From: JADJYF01 sp050186725
Lineage (GTDB): Bacteria > Pseudomonadota > Gammaproteobacteria > Ga0077536
DNA length: 43,944 nt
Direction of reading: 5' to 3'
Assembly (NCBI GenBank): GCA_050186725.1
Contig: JBFWYG010000034.1
Coordinates: forward strand, 1 to 43,944
Positions 41,262 to 43,944 of the stretch are shown here, piece after piece. The position numbers and the translations under genes are program-made. The notes under the pieces are model-generated. The model worked only from the letters and a program-made list of their open reading frames with translations. It searched no databases and was not told the DNA's origin. Position 1 is the stretch's first letter. The number at the start of each line of letters is the position of its first letter.

Positions 41262-43944
41262 ATGCTGCGCTGGCTCAAGCTTCCCTCGCCCGTCCTCCGT
41301 GTGAGCGCGCTGGCGCTCGCCCTCGCGACGCCGGCCGCGCGCGCCGTGCCGTTTCCCGCCACCTGGGTCGGCGGCACTGGCGACTGGCTCGCGCTCGAGC
41401 CCGGCGCGTGGGCCATCGTCGACTTCTCGAGTCCCTGGAAATTCTTTCCCGACAACGACGGTTCCGACTACTTCCTGGTCTTCATCCCCAACGGCCACGT
41501 GCATCTCGATGAGGGCGTGGTGCCGGGCGAACTCGGCGTACCCGTACCCTTCCTCGGCGTCGAGGTATCGACGCTCGCCCTTGGGACCAACGCCGAACTC
41601 ACCATCAGCGGTTCGGGCAGTCTCACCGTGAACGGCATCGAGGGCGTCGGCAGCCTCATTACCAACCAGGGCCGCATCACGCTGGACGGCACGGGTTCGC
41701 TCGCCGCGCCCTTCGCGATGACGATCCTCGGCGGCGGCGAGATCGCGCTCGAAAGCGATCAGGCCCTGCTCACCGGGCTCGGCATCATCACTCACGACGC
41801 GGCCCACACGCTCTCTGGCTTCGGCAACGTCGCGAGCAGCGTGTTCGTGAACGAAGGCCTCGTGATTGCCGACATCCCGACCCGCGCGCTGCGCTTCACC
41901 GGTCTCGAGGTCCTGAACGGCGGCACGCTGCGCGCCGGTGGCCGCGTGGCCGGCGAGGCTGGCGGCGAACTCAGGCTCGAGTCCCTGGTGAGCCTGGTGA
42001 ACGACGGCGATGTGATCGCCGAGAACGGCCTGGTCAAGATCGAATCGACCGATATCGACAACGGCGGCGACATCGGCGCGCGGCCACTCGGTACGGTGAT
42101 CTTTGAGGATGTGGAGGTCGACAACCATGGTCGACTGTTCGTCGACGCCGGTGGCGCATTCCAACTGCGCGGCGACAACCTCGTCGACGGCGGAGCGCTC
42201 GACGCCGCCCCCGGCGCGCGCTTCAGCGTCCAGAACGGCCGCACCGAGCTCACCGGCGCCGTCACGCTCACGGGCGAACTCGCCGCCGACGGTGGCACGC
42301 TGCGCTTCCGCAATGTCGACCTCGCCATGCAGGACGGCAGCGTGCATCTCGCCGCCGGCACGCTGGCCGATGCGCAGGTCGGCAACACCTTCCACGGCGG
42401 TCGCTGGACCGGTAGCGGCCGCCTGAACGTGCTCGCGAACAGCACCTGGGATGGCACGCCGAGCATGGCCATCGACGACACGACCATCGCGCTCGCCACC
42501 GCGCTGCATCGCTGGCGCGGCAGCTTCGTCAACGACGGCACCATCGCGCTCGAGGAAACCAGCTTCAACAGCACGCTGCGCTTCATGCTGGACGGCCCGA
42601 CGCGCTTCGATGGCACGGGCCGTGTGCGGGTGACGCTCGGTGATGCCAACCGCTTCGAGGCCGGCACCGACGATGCCCGGCTGATCAACGGTCCGAGCCA
42701 CACGCTCGCCGTCGCGGCCGGTGCGGCAGGCACCGTGGATGTCGGTCTCGACAACGAAGGCTTCGTCGAAGTCGTCGGCGCCGGCGCATCCCTGCTGGTG
42801 CAGCGCGGCGTCAAGAACACCGGCGTGATGTCGGCGGCTGGCGGCGGCACGCTCAGGTTCTCGAGCCCGCTCGCCGCGGGTCTCGTCATCGACAACACCG
42901 GCGGTCGCATCGAGGCCCTGGCCGATGGCGCGGTGCTGTTCGGCGACGGTCATCCGCTATCGTCTCCGACCACGCTGCGCGGCGGCACGCTCAGTGGGCC
43001 CGGCGAACTGCGCGGCTTGAACGCGATGGTGCTGGATGGCCTGACCGCCGGCGCCATCACGCTGGAGGACGGCGCGACCCTGGTGCGTGCCGGCGGCACG
43101 ACCACCGCTTTCGGCACGCTGGTCAACGACGGTGTGCTGAAGCTCGAGGACACCACCGGCTTTCTCGGTGGCGCATCACGCCTCGCGGTGAGTGGGGCAT
43201 GGCATGTCGATGGCAGCGGCGAGATCCTGCTCAGCGACAACACCGAGACCCTGATCGACGGCACCGACGCGACGGCGCTCCTGCTGCTCGGCGCCGGTCA
43301 ACGCCTGCATACCGCGGCGAACACCTTCGGCAGCGTGAACGTCGCCCTCGAGAATCACGGCGCAGTCATCGGAGAGGGCGCCAACTCGACCCTGAACCTG
43401 CGCGGTCAGCTCACCAACCGTGGCCTCTTCGCGGCCCGCGGTGGCGGCACGCTGTTGCTCGAACCCAGCACCGCGGAGGGGCTTCTGATCGACAACGTTG
43501 GCGGCCGCATCGAGGCCGCCGCGGGCGCGGCGGTACAACTGGGCGGCGGGCATCCGCTCTCGCCCCAGACAACGCTGCGCGGCGGCACGCTCGGCGGCGC
43601 TGGCGCCTTGCGCGGCGGCACGGGGCTGCTGCTGGACGGCGCGACGGGCGGCGCGGTCACGCTGGAAGACGGCGCGACGCTCACGCGCTCGGGCGGCACG
43701 ACGAGCGTGGTCGGCACGCTGGTCAACGAGGGCGTGTTGCAGATCGAGGACCTCACCGGCTTCCTTAGCGGCCCCTCACGCCTCGCCATCGGCGGCACGG
43801 TGCAGGTGAACGGCGAGGGCGAGATCCTGCTTGTCGGTAACACCGAGGCGCAGATCAACGGCACCGACGCCAGCGCGAAGCTGATCCTGGGCGCGGGTCA
43901 GCGCCTGCACAGCGTGGCGAACACCAGCGGCACGGTCGACGTCG
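41262..43944 (+). CDS. Very large repetitive secreted protein, 5' part (no stop in window)
   Basis: The frame opens at ATG 41262 (GAGGA just upstream) and stays open for 894 codons to the window edge. The signal peptide MLRWLKLPSPVLRVSALALA leads to cleavage after AARA (residue 28). The rest is Gly/Ala/Thr-rich with recurring motifs such as GGTLRF, NDGTIALE, LINGP and ITLEDGATL, typical of a parallel beta-helix or solenoid. From about 42841 the DNA repeats with a period of exactly 600 bp (200 residues). Likely roles are surface adhesion or matrix structure, as an autotransporter or PEP-CTERM protein; the C terminus that would decide lies outside. A long antisense frame at 41199-42953 is a shadow. 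Confidence 0.85.
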   Translation, partial: MLRWLKLPSPVLRVSALALALATPAARAVPFPATWVGGTGDWLALEPGAWAIVDFSSPWKFFPDNDGSDYFLVFIPNGHVHLDEGVVPGELGVPVPFLGVEVSTLALGTNAELTISGSGSLTVNGIEGVGSLITNQGRITLDGTGSLAAPFAMTILGGGEIALESDQALLTGLGIITHDAAHTLSGFGNVASSVFVNEGLVIADIPTRALRFTGLEVLNGGTLRAGGRVAGEAGGELRLESLVSLVNDGDVIAENGLVKIESTDIDNGGDIGARPLGTVIFEDVEVDNHGRLFVDAGGAFQLRGDNLVDGGALDAAPGARFSVQNGRTELTGAVTLTGELAADGGTLRFRNVDLAMQDGSVHLAAGTLADAQVGNTFHGGRWTGSGRLNVLANSTWDGTPSMAIDDTTIALATALHRWRGSFVNDGTIALEETSFNSTLRFMLDGPTRFDGTGRVRVTLGDANRFEAGTDDARLINGPSHTLAVAAGAAGTVDVGLDNEGFVEVVGAGASLLVQRGVKNTGVMSAAGGGTLRFSSPLAAGLVIDNTGGRIEALADGAVLFGDGHPLSSPTTLRGGTLSGPGELRGLNAMVLDGLTAGAITLEDGATLVRAGGTTTAFGTLVNDGVLKLEDTTGFLGGASRLAVSGAWHVDGSGEILLSDNTETLIDGTDATALLLLGAGQRLHTAANTFGSVNVALENHGAVIGEGANSTLNLRGQLTNRGLFAARGGGTLLLEPSTAEGLLIDNVGGRIEAAAGAAVQLGGGHPLSPQTTLRGGTLGGAGALRGGTGLLLDGATGGAVTLEDGATLTRSGGTTSVVGTLVNEGVLQIEDLTGFLSGPSRLAIGGTVQVNGEGEILLVGNTEAQINGTDASAKLILGAGQRLHSVANTSGTVDV
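42841..43944 (+). repeat. 600-bp tandem coding repeat (second copy incomplete)
   Basis: Bases 42841-43440 and 43441-43944 align without gaps. For example, the blocks encoding GGRIEA, TLRGGTL, TLEDGATL, GTLVN and LGAGQRLH recur exactly 600 bp apart. Third-codon differences are common while the protein repeat is kept, showing an older duplication under selection. The second copy runs off the window. Confidence 0.9.

Noticed and set aside
41199..42953. 584-residue minus-strand frame over the repeat protein
   Set aside because: The plus-strand frame has a signal peptide, a Shine-Dalgarno sequence and protein-level repeats; the minus frame has none and contains no start context.

Overview
The window is GC-rich chromosomal DNA of a gammaproteobacterium. 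The best evidence is gene order. hemA-prfA-prmC runs on the minus strand, divergent from a TPR lipoprotein gene, lolB, ispE, tRNA-Gln, prs, rplY, pth and ychF on the plus strand; this is the classic gammaproteobacterial layout. The engB / cytochrome c4 / dsbA cluster, a DUF3135 protein, prlC and a TIGR04211-type SH3 protein fit the same lineage. PEP-CTERM sorting signals and a selenocysteine-containing enzyme suggest a free-living environmental bacterium. I cannot name a genus.

Region 1 (1-8.75 kb) is accessory metabolism: the end of a phytanoyl-CoA dioxygenase-like gene, a SOUL heme-binding protein, an MHS-type transporter, a zinc alcohol dehydrogenase, a small secreted protein, a beta-CASP RNase translationally coupled to a COG3618 amidohydrolase, and a D-aminoacylase-like amidohydrolase. 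The last gene has clusters of a palindromic interspersed repeat on both sides. Region 2 (8.75-25 kb) is mostly housekeeping on the minus strand: hrpB, leuA (divergent from an Lrp/AsnC regulator), a PstS-like phosphate-binding protein, a diguanylate cyclase, dsbA, cytochrome c4, engB (plus strand), rpmE, a DUF3135 protein, xthA, an SH3/coiled-coil membrane protein, prlC, a GIDE/EF-hand membrane protein and lemA. Region 3 (25-25.8 kb) is iron storage: bfr, then bfd behind a Fur-box-like site. Region 4 (25.8-36.9 kb) holds the hemA/prs block. Region 5 (36.9-43.9 kb) is accessory again: a small unknown protein coupled to an HTTM-like membrane protein, an HpcH/HpaI aldolase, a PEP-CTERM protein, a selenoprotein and the start of a very large repetitive secreted protein that runs off the window.

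Two items stand out. (1) At 40093-41016 (minus) a GrdB-like gene is interrupted by an in-frame TGA. Eleven nucleotides after it is a stem-loop with the geometry of a bacterial SECIS element, and the protein continues with a Sec-Pro-Val-Cys-His motif. It is best read as one 307-residue selenoprotein, not two fragments or a pseudogene. (2) Convergent with engB, at about 18691-18819 (minus), three consecutive hairpins each show a C-rich loop, and the last is a strong Rho-independent terminator. This looks like an unannotated small RNA. Its place beside engB recalls Spot 42 and ErsA, and its C-rich loops recall Xanthomonas sX13.
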